Shown: positions 1-8,215, numbered from the stretch's first letter. The stretch: DNA of 13,807 nucleotides from Proteobacteria bacterium UBA7821 (GCA_002480165.1 DLBP01000021.1:1-13807), one strand, 5' to 3'. The notes: generated by a model not told the origin, from the sequence alone. Translations and numbers: made by a program.

Positions 1-642
1 CTTTATATGATGTTTACATCACCACCTGATCAATCACTAGAATGGTGTGATGCTGGCGTTGATGGGGTGTTTAAATTTCTAAAACGACTGTGGCATTTCT
101 CATACCAATTTCAAACAACGGTAAAACCAACGTCATCCCCAGCGGTCAGCACTGTTTCTCCCGTTGCCTTTGAACAACTCATCCAACAGGCCAATAGAGA
201 TATTGAAAAACTACAACTCAACACAGTCATCTCTGCTTGCATGAAAATGATGAATTCACTTCAAACGATCAACTATGCTAGCGATTTGGACGCCTACGGC
301 CATTGTCGCCACTATTTGGGTCAACTACTCATTCTCTTGAACCCATTTGCACCACACATAACCACAAAGATTTGGCACTGTCTTGCGTATGAAGGTGCCA
401 TCCATGAACAACCCTGGCCGACAGCCAATCAAACCATTCTGAGAGACAGTCTGGTCAATTGCGTTATCCAAGTCAACGGCAAGGTTAAAGCACAGCTACA
501 AATCACACGCGATGAGCAAGAAGACGCTGTGTTTGAGTTGGCGAAGCAAGACGAGAAAATAGCATCGATTATCGCCAATCGATCGATCAAGAAAATCATC
601 TACATTCCGAACCGATTAATGAACGTTGTGGTGGCTGGGTAA
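1..642 (+). CDS. leuS: Leucyl-tRNA synthetase, C-terminal part (5' end outside window)
   Basis: This is the last 213 codons of leuS, open at the window edge with no start inside. Leucyl-tRNA synthetase charges tRNA-Leu with leucine in the cytoplasm. The stretch near residue 3 of the fragment (MMFTSPPDQSLEWCDAGV) matches the conserved segment that joins the catalytic core to the helical anticodon-binding domain, followed by FLKRLW. The tail (CVIQVNGKVKAQLQI at about 150-165, then IKKIIYIPNRLMNVVV at the end) is the small C-terminal domain that contacts the tRNA elbow in bacterial LeuRS. The HIGH and KMSKS catalytic motifs, and the editing domain, lie upstream of the window. The stop TAA is at 640-642 and the next gene starts 2 nt later, so the two are probably cotranscribed. 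The C-terminus looks complete and undisrupted. Confidence 0.96.
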   Translation, partial: LYMMFTSPPDQSLEWCDAGVDGVFKFLKRLWHFSYQFQTTVKPTSSPAVSTVSPVAFEQLIQQANRDIEKLQLNTVISACMKMMNSLQTINYASDLDAYGHCRHYLGQLLILLNPFAPHITTKIWHCLAYEGAIHEQPWPTANQTILRDSLVNCVIQVNGKVKAQLQITRDEQEDAVFELAKQDEKIASIIANRSIKKIIYIPNRLMNVVVAG

Positions 643-644
643 TC

Positions 645-1262
645 ATGGGGATCATAGAACAATTAACTTATATCGTGAATATGCTGACGATCAATATCGA
701 ATATGGATTGTACTTGGTCGCTGTGTGTAGCGTGATTGAAGTAGTCAATATGCTACTGAATCGACGTTTATGTTTACTGGGTATTATACCAAGAAATCCC
801 ATATCACTGATTACTGGGCCAATTTGTTCACATTTCATTCATGCAGGCTTCAACCACATGTTTTTTAATATGTTTCCATTGTTTGTATTGAGCGTCTTTA
901 TGATGGAAAAAGGCTTGCCACACATGCTGTGTGTGTCATTAATGATGATGTATTCACAGAGCCTACTACTGTGGTTATTTGGACAACGGGGCATTCATGT
1001 TGGGGCCAGCGGACTGGTGATGTCCTACTTAGGTTACCTCATATATTCTGCTTATCACAGCCCTAATCTGAGCAGTATTTTACTCGCTTTGATTGGAATC
1101 TACTACTTTGGTGCTGCACTATTCTCAATCTTCCCTGACCAAAAAAGAACCTCATGGGATGGCCACCTGTTTGGATTGATATCAGGTGTTGGCGTGGCCC
1201 ATTTCGGTCAATGCCTGTATCCATTCAATGTCATGACTGGTTGGCTATTGACCCATATCTAA
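645..1262 (+). CDS. Rhomboid family intramembrane serine protease
   Basis: A 205-residue polytopic inner-membrane protein with about six hydrophobic segments (roughly 13-38, 68-87, 92-112, 118-137, 141-163, 174-190). It carries the full rhomboid active site: the catalytic Ser122 in GASG (120-123), the catalytic His174 in DGHLFG, and the oxyanion/active-site set H66, H71 and N75, whose 5- and 4-residue spacing is the same as H145, H150 and N154 in E. coli GlpG. Rhomboids cleave transmembrane helices of substrate proteins within the membrane; the substrate here is unknown. The WR pair often seen in loop L1 is not evident (the sequence before the TG is NPISLITG). ATG at 645 is used because it follows leuS by 2 nt and a GGTGG/GGG-rich stretch precedes it. 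The gene appears to ride on the leuS transcript. Its TAA stop overlaps the stop of the convergent gdhB gene. Confidence 0.9.
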   Translation: MGIIEQLTYIVNMLTINIEYGLYLVAVCSVIEVVNMLLNRRLCLLGIIPRNPISLITGPICSHFIHAGFNHMFFNMFPLFVLSVFMMEKGLPHMLCVSLMMMYSQSLLLWLFGQRGIHVGASGLVMSYLGYLIYSAYHSPNLSSILLALIGIYYFGAALFSIFPDQKRTSWDGHLFGLISGVGVAHFGQCLYPFNVMTGWLLTHI

Positions 1263-1279
1263 AGTAGATTTCGGGTCAA
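1248..1279. terminator. Stem-loop centred on the overlapping convergent stop codons
   Basis: TTGACCC (1248-1254) pairs with GGGTCAA (1273-1279), and inside it ATCT (1257-1260) pairs with AGAT (1266-1269) around an AAAGT loop, giving a 7-bp plus 4-bp imperfect hairpin. The two stop codons (TAA at 1260-1262 on plus, TAG at 1261-1259 on minus) sit inside it. No U-tract follows on either strand, so it is not a canonical intrinsic terminator. It could be a bidirectional 3'-end or RNA-stability structure. Confidence 0.4.
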
Positions 1280-4200
1280 CAACTCAAACTTCAATAGATA
1301 GCATTTGTACTGATCTGTTGTGAAACTGTCCTGATTACTCACACACTGAACATCAACTTGCCACTGTTCTAACTTGCTAACCAAATCACTATTGGCTAGA
1401 ATCCGTTTGCTAAGCGACAATAGGTTATGATCATTGCCTGATAAATAATGCATGGCACGTCGTATTAATCCACAACGGATGTCAGACATTCTGTCTAGTA
1501 AGCTGTTACAAGCGTATGCGTCCCAGGTGCTTTTGGTGTGATAATCGTGGACTGCTGACATAAACACGTGTGTGCCCAAATAGCGATCTAGTTCACAGAA
1601 AGTGTCAGCATACAGATCAATATCGTAGTGATGATCGACCAGATCAACAACCATATCAAGTGAACGTGTTAACGCAAAAAATGAGACTAACCGTGTCATC
1701 ATGGCCTCACTAACCTGAGACTGGCTCAGGCTCTCTTGCAGTTTTTGATAATTAGACCATTTATTGAACTGTTGTAGCATACCCATTTTATCAGATAACT
1801 TTCTTAGACATTGTTGATAGTCTATAATCGACTCTTGGCGTATCGCTGTCGCTTTATTGGACAACAATAACCAGCGAGTTGCTTCTCGCAGTACGGATCG
1901 AATTCGACTGTTTAAATAAAAGGCCGTATCTAAACTCATCAAATGATTTTCTGAGTCAATATACTGTTGGATTGATGTCATATCGAGTATATCTCGAGCA
2001 AATATGTATGACTTGATCGTACTCTTCCCATCAACGCCAAGCTCTTCTCTCATTTGCATACTAAAGGCAACCCCCGTTTCAATGATAAAACGGTTACTGA
2101 TCTCTGTTGCAATGATGTCATCTCTTAAGTAGTGTGAATCAATTTTATCTGCGTACTTCTCAACCATGGACTCTGGAAATGCATAGTATAAAAACGCCTT
2201 GGCACTCTCTAGTTTGATGATCTCACTGTCAAACAGCTCGGACTTGGCTTGTTTTTTTGCATGGGCAATCAGTATGGCAATTTCAGGTCGGGTAAATGAT
2301 AAACCGTTGGCCCGTCGTTCTGCCAATACTTTGGTATCCGGAAGCTTGAGCGTGTCTTGATCGAGTAGTTTCTCTTCAATCTGTTCATCTAGATAACGGG
2401 TGAATAAGATGTATGACTGGCTTATTCGGTAAAGTGTTGTACTGATAATCATATTCTGATCTTCGTTATCCTTAACAACCATCTTGATTATCTCAGGTTT
2501 TAAAGAGTTCATGAACGCATTGCGCTCCTTGAGCGTTAGTATCCCTTTGTTGATTAAGTCGTTAAATAGTATTTTGATGTTAACCTCTTTATCTGAGCAG
2601 TCTACCCCGCCGAGATTGTCAATAAAATCGGCATTGATTAAGCCACCATTTAAATTGTACTCAGATCGGGCTGATTGGGTCAGACCTAGGTTACCTCCCT
2701 CAGAAACGACTTTGACTCGGAGTGACGAGGCATTTATTCTAAGTGGTATGTTGTTTTTATCACCCACTTCAGAATTAGTTTCCCAACTGGCTTTAACGTA
2801 AGTACCGATACCACCATTAAATAACAAATCCACATCTGATTGGAGTATCGCCTTGATGACGTCATTTGGCTCTAATTTACTAGATGGTGGCAGGTTCAGT
2901 ACAAAACATGCTTGTTCCGACAGAGCAATTTGCTTGGCTGATCGTTGATAAACATGTCCACCTTCCGATAACAGCGTCTTATCGTATGCATCCCATCCTT
3001 TCGAACCATTGAATAAACGCTGCCTCTCTTGGTAACTGACTTCAGGATCTGGTGATGGATCAATGAAGATGTGCTGATGGTTAAATACAGCAATTAGCTT
3101 GATGTGTTTCGACAGCAGCATGCCGTTACCAAATACATCGCCAGACATGTCACCAATACCAACGACGCTAATCGGCTTTTTGCTGAGATCATGCTCTAAG
3201 GTTCTAAAGTGCCATAGGGCTGAATTCCAAGCTGTTCTGGCCGTGATGGCCATACTTTTGTGATTGTAGCCATCTCTGCCGCCTGAAGCAAAACCATCTG
3301 AAAGCCAGTATTCATTGTCATGTGCAATCTGGTTAGCTGTGTCTGATAAATTAGCCGTACCTTTATCGGCTGCAACAACGAGATAGGAGTCTGTGTCATC
3401 TAGGCAAATAATGCCTTTTGGTGGTATGATTCTATCTTGTACGATATTATCTGTAATGGATAGCATCGCCTGGATGAATATGCGATAGCACTGTTGAATA
3501 TCCGCAGGGCTAACGTCGGATTTTCGAATAAAAAATCCGCCTTTTGCCCCATCTGGGACGATCACAGAGTTTTTAACAGCTTGAGCGGTCATCAAAGCGT
3601 GGATTTCTTCTCGGAGTCCCTCATTTTGATCTGACCATCGAATACCACCTCGCGATTTTTGACTGATTCTTAAATGAATCGCGATGAATTCATGATGATA
3701 CACGAACATTTCATACATGGGGCTAGGTTCCAACATACCCGGCAGCTTAAGGTTCAGAAACTTGAGTATGAGTGCATCGGTTGACTCAATAAAATAGTTG
3801 GTTCTGACAGTAGCTTTAATTGCCTTGAATACAAATCTTAAAATTTTATCCATATACAATGACGTGACGCTATTAATCGACTCAATGATCTTCTCTTGTA
3901 ATGCGTCCACTAAGTCGTTATTCGAATCCATGCCATGCATGAACTGAAAGAGTTGGTACAGGTCATTGACAATTGGGTGATTGTCGATGAGCGTTTGGTA
4001 AAACGCATCTAATGACGATGTGGTGATGTTGTGTTGAAAAATATATTGGCAGTACGCACGAAACAGATTGATCTGCTGAAGTGAAAAACCACCTAATAGT
4101 GATAATTGGTTGAGGGAGTCTGAAACGTATTGTCGTTGTAGGATGGCTTCAAACAGTTGCTCTATGACCTCTTTGTGTTGGGTGATATTCTCTTTACGTG

Positions 4201-5989
4201 AATCTGGCAGGTCAACTTTTAGAATTCTGATAAAGGATGAATAGCCATGCTGATAGACCCGGTGTGATTCTTCAGACAGCGTGCTTATGCCCATCGTCAT
4301 TAGAATGTTTGTGATTTCAGATAGGCGCCAAAAACAATCACCAGTCATTTGATGATAGATTTTAAATACAATTGATTCATCATGGTGTTGTACGATTGAT
4401 GCGATGACGGGCCGTTCGAATGACAGTAATTCTAAATGATTAATATCAACGATTGTCTCTTGAATGGTGTGTAGCTTTTTGTATCGGTTAGATAAGCTAC
4501 TTGCATATAAGTCATAGAGCTGTATCGCTGTGGCTGTGTTAAAGTCTTTGAGGAGATACTGCTTTAGATTGTTATCCCAATCACTACAGATCTCCCGAAT
4601 GTCATCTTCGAAAGACAATGAGGTTTCTTGGTCTGGTAATTCCTTGAGTAGCACTTGAATGTATAGAATGGCTTGATCGAGGTCAGTCAGAATTAGCTCT
4701 GACACCACATCTTTGGCATCGAGTCGGTTGCTTAAAAATGATTCAACATTTTTTTGCAGTCTCACCGAAAAATCATCAATGGGCATTAATACGTAGTAAG
4801 AGAGCGTTAAACTGTGAATATTGGTCCGGGTGATGACTTTGATGCTGGCTCTTCCCTGATGGGTGTATATGCCTACGACCAAGTTGTATAATTGTCGTTC
4901 ATCTGAAAGAAACAGTTCATCTCTGGGTAGTGTTCGGATAATCTTTAAGATTGCTTTAATGCCGTAGTCACTGTTTTTGTAGCCTGACAACGTCTTAATG
5001 GCTTCGATTTTAGATTTTAGCCAAGGGATAGTTAACGGATCATTTTCATAGGCATCTGATGGAAATAAACCGAGAAATTGGTACTCATATATCGATTCAT
5101 TGTCATTAAACGAGATCGTGATCATATTGGTGTAAACATCGCTGTGTAATGTTGCTTTTGTTTGCGTTTTGTAGATGTTAACTTCCGGCTTGTTGACAAT
5201 TTCACCAGCGCTGTAGGTTCTGATTTTAGATTGGTGTTTTCTGTGCAAAACCCCTAAGACTTCTGATTCAAGCGGTAGCCTGTGAAAGGATTTCTTCTTT
5301 TTCTGGTACTTAAACGCCCGGTAGCCAAATAAATTGTAACGATCATGGATCCATCGAATTAATTGAATCATGTCATCTTTCTCGACTTTTAGGAGAGCGG
5401 TATCTGGATTTATTTTATCAATCGCATGCATGAGCTTCGCTTGAACGGGCCGCCAATCATTATTAACCAAACGCAAGTCGTTCAAAGTAGCCTGTAAGTT
5501 ATCAATAATTGCCTCAATAGGGTCAGATGATTTAGTTAATTCGATAATTAGCGCGTAATGTGATTCCTTTCTACTGTTCTTGTGTTTGATACCGAAGCTT
5601 TGAATGCGTGATTGATCATCACGACACACATCAAAGCCAGAAGTGTTTAGGATGAGTGTGATATTGACTTTAGATCGTCTGACGACTAGGCGAATGGATC
5701 GCATGAGGAATTTGTAATCAATGGAGGCGACATGCAGCGCGTAAACAGGCTGGAAATGTTGGCTTAACTGGCTTACCTCATGGTAGGAAACGCCATAATC
5801 TTCGGTCATTTGGTAGGAGAGTTGCCATTGTTGTTCAGCGATATCGTACAGTGTCTTTGAATCGATAATAATGTTATCTTGTAGAATCGATGACTTGATA
5901 AAAGCCGTATAAAATTCAATTTGGCAAGGTGGGCGGTCAGCGCCTTGGTCGATGAGATAAGCTTCAATATCTTTGATGGTTTTGTGCAT
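1259..5989 (-). CDS. gdhB: NAD-specific glutamate dehydrogenase, large (180-kDa) class
   Basis: A 1576-residue cytoplasmic enzyme, a normal length for the large bacterial NAD-GDH class. It deaminates L-glutamate to 2-oxoglutarate and ammonium with NAD+ as acceptor, usually in a catabolic direction. Roughly residues 1-700 are the long N-terminal regulatory region (ACT-like in characterised members). The catalytic core follows: GGIR at 781-784, K806 in AQAVKNS, PDGAKGG with the likely catalytic-site Lys816, DGFASGGRDGYNHK at 898-911, the dinucleotide-binding glycine motif GIGDMSGDVFGNG at 944-956, and NGGIGT at 1058-1063. A helical C-terminal domain follows from about 1150. The start at 5989 has a weak GGA at the right distance and a good promoter 28 nt upstream. 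An out-of-frame ATG-GAT-TAA mini-ORF lies just ahead of it. In Pseudomonas aeruginosa the homologue is arginine-inducible and allosterically controlled; that is family knowledge, not shown here. No frameshift is seen. Confidence 0.96.
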   Translation of the reverse strand: MHKTIKDIEAYLIDQGADRPPCQIEFYTAFIKSSILQDNIIIDSKTLYDIAEQQWQLSYQMTEDYGVSYHEVSQLSQHFQPVYALHVASIDYKFLMRSIRLVVRRSKVNITLILNTSGFDVCRDDQSRIQSFGIKHKNSRKESHYALIIELTKSSDPIEAIIDNLQATLNDLRLVNNDWRPVQAKLMHAIDKINPDTALLKVEKDDMIQLIRWIHDRYNLFGYRAFKYQKKKKSFHRLPLESEVLGVLHRKHQSKIRTYSAGEIVNKPEVNIYKTQTKATLHSDVYTNMITISFNDNESIYEYQFLGLFPSDAYENDPLTIPWLKSKIEAIKTLSGYKNSDYGIKAILKIIRTLPRDELFLSDERQLYNLVVGIYTHQGRASIKVITRTNIHSLTLSYYVLMPIDDFSVRLQKNVESFLSNRLDAKDVVSELILTDLDQAILYIQVLLKELPDQETSLSFEDDIREICSDWDNNLKQYLLKDFNTATAIQLYDLYASSLSNRYKKLHTIQETIVDINHLELLSFERPVIASIVQHHDESIVFKIYHQMTGDCFWRLSEITNILMTMGISTLSEESHRVYQHGYSSFIRILKVDLPDSRKENITQHKEVIEQLFEAILQRQYVSDSLNQLSLLGGFSLQQINLFRAYCQYIFQHNITTSSLDAFYQTLIDNHPIVNDLYQLFQFMHGMDSNNDLVDALQEKIIESINSVTSLYMDKILRFVFKAIKATVRTNYFIESTDALILKFLNLKLPGMLEPSPMYEMFVYHHEFIAIHLRISQKSRGGIRWSDQNEGLREEIHALMTAQAVKNSVIVPDGAKGGFFIRKSDVSPADIQQCYRIFIQAMLSITDNIVQDRIIPPKGIICLDDTDSYLVVAADKGTANLSDTANQIAHDNEYWLSDGFASGGRDGYNHKSMAITARTAWNSALWHFRTLEHDLSKKPISVVGIGDMSGDVFGNGMLLSKHIKLIAVFNHQHIFIDPSPDPEVSYQERQRLFNGSKGWDAYDKTLLSEGGHVYQRSAKQIALSEQACFVLNLPPSSKLEPNDVIKAILQSDVDLLFNGGIGTYVKASWETNSEVGDKNNIPLRINASSLRVKVVSEGGNLGLTQSARSEYNLNGGLINADFIDNLGGVDCSDKEVNIKILFNDLINKGILTLKERNAFMNSLKPEIIKMVVKDNEDQNMIISTTLYRISQSYILFTRYLDEQIEEKLLDQDTLKLPDTKVLAERRANGLSFTRPEIAILIAHAKKQAKSELFDSEIIKLESAKAFLYYAFPESMVEKYADKIDSHYLRDDIIATEISNRFIIETGVAFSMQMREELGVDGKSTIKSYIFARDILDMTSIQQYIDSENHLMSLDTAFYLNSRIRSVLREATRWLLLSNKATAIRQESIIDYQQCLRKLSDKMGMLQQFNKWSNYQKLQESLSQSQVSEAMMTRLVSFFALTRSLDMVVDLVDHHYDIDLYADTFCELDRYLGTHVFMSAVHDYHTKSTWDAYACNSLLDRMSDIRCGLIRRAMHYLSGNDHNLLSLSKRILANSDLVSKLEQWQVDVQCVSNQDSFTTDQYKCYLLKFELLTRNLL

Positions 5990-6016
5990 CGTTAATCCAT
6001 TTAAACAATCTTACTT

Positions 6017-6045
6017 ATTATAGACCATAATGATTGTTCGAACAA
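6017..6045 (-). promoter_or_regulatory. Sigma70-type promoter for gdhB
   Basis: On the minus strand, a -35 TTGTTC (6045-6040) and a perfect -10 TATAAT (6022-6017) are separated by exactly 17 nt. Transcription would start near 6010, giving a leader of about 20 nt before the gdhB ATG. The -35 is one half of the palindrome TTGTTCGAACAA (6034-6045). Confidence 0.7.
6034..6045. repeat. 12-bp perfect palindrome over the gdhB -35
   Basis: TTGTTCGAACAA is perfectly self-complementary and covers the -35 hexamer of the predicted gdhB promoter, the usual position for a repressor operator. No specific regulator can be assigned. Confidence 0.5.
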
Positions 6046-6052
6046 ATGGCTG

Positions 6053-6068
6053 TTTGTACCGATACAAA
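6053..6068. repeat. Inverted repeat TTTGTA-CCGA-TACAAA, candidate operator
   Basis: Perfect 6-bp arms around a 4-nt spacer. The left arm also pairs with ACAAA at 6042-6046 across TGGCTG, so three ACAA/TTGT half-sites form a chain. The repeat lies roughly 43-58 nt upstream of the inferred gdhB transcription start, an activator-like position. The protein that binds it is unknown. Confidence 0.5.
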
Positions 6069-6094
6069 TTGAGCGATTGTGTCGCTTTATGGTT

Positions 6095-6108
6095 ATCAAT
6101 CGATTGAT
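6095..6108. repeat. 14-bp perfect palindrome ATCAATCGATTGAT upstream of the response regulator
   Basis: Perfectly self-complementary 14-mer, ending 47 nt before the response regulator start codon. It could be an operator for the two-component operon or chance in an AT-rich region that favours ATCGAT-type words. Confidence 0.4.
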
Positions 6109-6137
6109 TTTTATCGCAAAATCGTGTAAAGTTGTGC

Positions 6138-6150
6138 TAGATAAAAGAGG
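6138..6150 (+). promoter_or_regulatory. Ribosome binding site and weak -10 for the response regulator gene
   Basis: AGAGG at 6146-6150 stands 5 nt ahead of the ATG at 6156 and fixes that start. TAGATA at 6138-6143 resembles a -10, but it would place transcription start almost on the ribosome site and has no good -35 at 16-18 nt. TTGATT (6104-6109) with TGTAAA (6125-6130) has a 15-nt spacer. The ribosome site is convincing; the promoter is not, which would fit activator dependence. Confidence 0.4.
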
Positions 6151-6155
6151 CTAGT

Positions 6156-6821
6156 ATGTTAAGAGTTTTACTCGTTGAAGATGACCAACTATTAGGCGAT
6201 GGCATTCGAACGTGTTTAAAGCAACTGGGCTATACCGTTGATTGGGTTTTAGACGGGCAGCATGCAGTGATGACAATCGAACAAGAGCATTATGATTTGA
6301 TGTTGTTGGATTTGAATTTGCCAAAAAAAAATGGACACGAGGTACTAAAGACCATTCGTCTGAAAAAAAACTCGATTCCAGTTATTGTATTGACCGCAAA
6401 AGATGAGATAAACGATAAACTCAAAGCACTGGATACGGGTGCGGATGACTATCTTGTTAAGCCAGTTAACCCAATGGAGTTGAAATCCCGGATCAATGCG
6501 ATTCAGCGGAGAATCCACTCGCACATTAGCTCAGAGATAGAATTTGGTCCATTGGCACTTGATACCGCAACCCACAGCTGTAAGATTAACAATGTCCCCA
6601 TACTTCTGTCCAAATATGAATTTTTAATTTTGCATAAAATGATACAGCAACCCGATAAAGTCATCAGGCGCGCATTATTGATACAGACACTGTATGGCTG
6701 GGATGACGACACTGAAAGCAACACACTCGATGTGCATATCTGCAATTTACGAAAAAAATTATCCAATACAGTCAGAATTGTCACAGTGAGAGGTGTTGGA
6801 TACATGTTAAAAGCCATATGA
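6156..6821 (+). CDS. OmpR-family response regulator (QseB/PmrA-like)
   Basis: A 221-residue two-domain transcription factor. The receiver domain (about 1-118) has the acidic pair D9/D10, phospho-acceptor D52 in LLDLNLP, switch T80 in VLTAKDE and the conserved K102 in LVKPV. The C-terminal winged-helix DNA-binding domain (about 125-220) shows the recognition-helix region LDVHICNLRKKL and the closing VRGVGYML. It would be phosphorylated by the kinase encoded next to it; the genes overlap by the 4-nt ATGA at 6818-6821, which indicates translational coupling. Sequence style is closest to QseB/PmrA/TctD-type regulators, but the regulon is unknown. The gene contains A9 (6323-6331), A8 (6363-6370) and A7 (6752-6758) runs, all in frame as read here. 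The RBS AGAGG supports ATG 6156. Confidence 0.93.
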   Translation: MLRVLLVEDDQLLGDGIRTCLKQLGYTVDWVLDGQHAVMTIEQEHYDLMLLDLNLPKKNGHEVLKTIRLKKNSIPVIVLTAKDEINDKLKALDTGADDYLVKPVNPMELKSRINAIQRRIHSHISSEIEFGPLALDTATHSCKINNVPILLSKYEFLILHKMIQQPDKVIRRALLIQTLYGWDDDTESNTLDVHICNLRKKLSNTVRIVTVRGVGYMLKAI

Positions 6822-8194
6822 ATTATTCGATTAAGACATTTACAATTGTAAACCTCTTAATTTCAGTTTGTAGCGTTGTCTTTATCACCATCGTCATCCA
6901 TTTGATGATCGAGCATGATCGATTTTCTGCCTTTCTCGATAATCAATTGAAGCACACCAACCAAACCATATCTGCCACATTGGCTGATCACTTAACCATC
7001 GAGGCAGTTGACGCGCTTTCGAAACACATGACCACCCACTATAACCAGATTAAAGACGCCGACTATCATGTTGAGTATATCGTATGGAATGAATTGAATA
7101 TCCCCATCATTAGAACGCCACAAGCGCCTTTTATGACACACCCATCAGGAGACAAACAGGGTTTTTCAAACGTCGAGCTGGGTAAACGTTACTGGCGTAT
7201 TTATCATTCAAATAAACCCGGTTCAAATATCGCTATCACCTCCATGTATCTGATGCAATCTAGAGTTCAGCTAGAAAAGAATGTCACTCGAAATGGCGTA
7301 CTCGTCATGTTAATGGCTCTGCCTTTCTTTGCTTTAATTATTTGGTTTATTATTCAACGAGGCTTATCAAGTATCAGCCTCACAACCAGTGAAGTGGCCA
7401 ATCGTGAACCCAATCACTTAGAGCCAATTCCGCAGCGTGACGTTCCTTATGAGATATTACCACTGATCCAACAGCTCAATATTCTGTTTGTACAATTAAA
7501 AAATGCCTTGATCAGAGAAAAACAGTTTGCCGGAAACGCTGCCCACGAATTGAGAACCCCATTGGCCGCTATCAAGATGCATGTGCATGCAGCGATTCAT
7601 GATTGCCAAGACGAGAGAACGCTGGCATCACTCAATAAGGTCATGCTAGGCGTTGATCGCAGTCAACATCAAATTAATCAATTACTGACTTTAAGTAGTA
7701 TGATACCCGATTCACTCTCGACCGATACACAGCTAGTTGATATCAGTGGGAGTGTGACTGAAGTCATCGAGCACAGCATTAATGATGCACTTGAACGCAA
7801 CATTTTAATTAATTTTGACACACAAACAAACGCACGCGCCCGCGGTTATCCGGATGCGATTTTTATCCTATTTAGCAACATCATAAGCAATGCCATCAAA
7901 TACAGTCCAAATGACTCTGATATTCTGATTAAAATCTTTGAAGCAGATTGTAACATTGTTTGTGAAATCATCGATGAGGGCTCCGGTTTGTCGAGCACTG
8001 AAATGAACCATGTGTTTGATCGATTCTATCGCGCAACGGGGTTGACTCAAGCAGGTACTGGCTTAGGGCTGAATATTGTAAAACAAATTATCGATCTACA
8101 CCACGCTAACATCAATCTGATCAATCGATCTGATCGAAGTGGGCTGATTGTTCAGGTAACCATTGCAAAAGCTGACGATGATCTGGGTCGATAA
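6818..8194 (+). CDS. Sensor histidine kinase (QseC-like)
   Basis: A 458-residue inner-membrane kinase. TM1 is about residues 9-30 and TM2 about 161-180, enclosing a periplasmic sensor of around 130 residues whose pattern (a VWNELN stretch, then GFSNVELGKRYWRIY) resembles the N-terminal domain of QseC/TctE-type kinases. A short HAMP-like linker (about 181-235, including RDVPYEILPLIQQLN) leads to the HisKA domain with the phospho-accepting His243 in AAHELRTPLAAIK. The ATPase domain has the N box (NIISNAIKYSP, 354-364), G1 (DEGSG, 386-390), the F box (DRFYR, 401-405) and G2 (GTGLGL, 413-418), so it should be active. The start codon overlaps the regulator stop (ATGA). The sensed ligand cannot be read from the sequence; identity with true QseC is not established. 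Confidence 0.93.
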   Translation: MNYSIKTFTIVNLLISVCSVVFITIVIHLMIEHDRFSAFLDNQLKHTNQTISATLADHLTIEAVDALSKHMTTHYNQIKDADYHVEYIVWNELNIPIIRTPQAPFMTHPSGDKQGFSNVELGKRYWRIYHSNKPGSNIAITSMYLMQSRVQLEKNVTRNGVLVMLMALPFFALIIWFIIQRGLSSISLTTSEVANREPNHLEPIPQRDVPYEILPLIQQLNILFVQLKNALIREKQFAGNAAHELRTPLAAIKMHVHAAIHDCQDERTLASLNKVMLGVDRSQHQINQLLTLSSMIPDSLSTDTQLVDISGSVTEVIEHSINDALERNILINFDTQTNARARGYPDAIFILFSNIISNAIKYSPNDSDILIKIFEADCNIVCEIIDEGSGLSSTEMNHVFDRFYRATGLTQAGTGLGLNIVKQIIDLHHANINLINRSDRSGLIVQVTIAKADDDLGR

Positions 8195-8215
8195 ATTGGA
8201 CTTACTCACAATTCC

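Noticed and set aside
2484..2801. 105-codon plus-strand ORF inside gdhB
   Set aside because: It is antisense to a strongly conserved part of the glutamate dehydrogenase and has no family features; a shadow of the real gene.
6042..6057. LexA/SOS box in the divergent region
   Set aside because: The ACAAA...TTTGT spacing does not match the gammaproteobacterial CTGT-N8-ACAG box, and the palindrome at 6034-6045 does not fit the Gram-positive form either.
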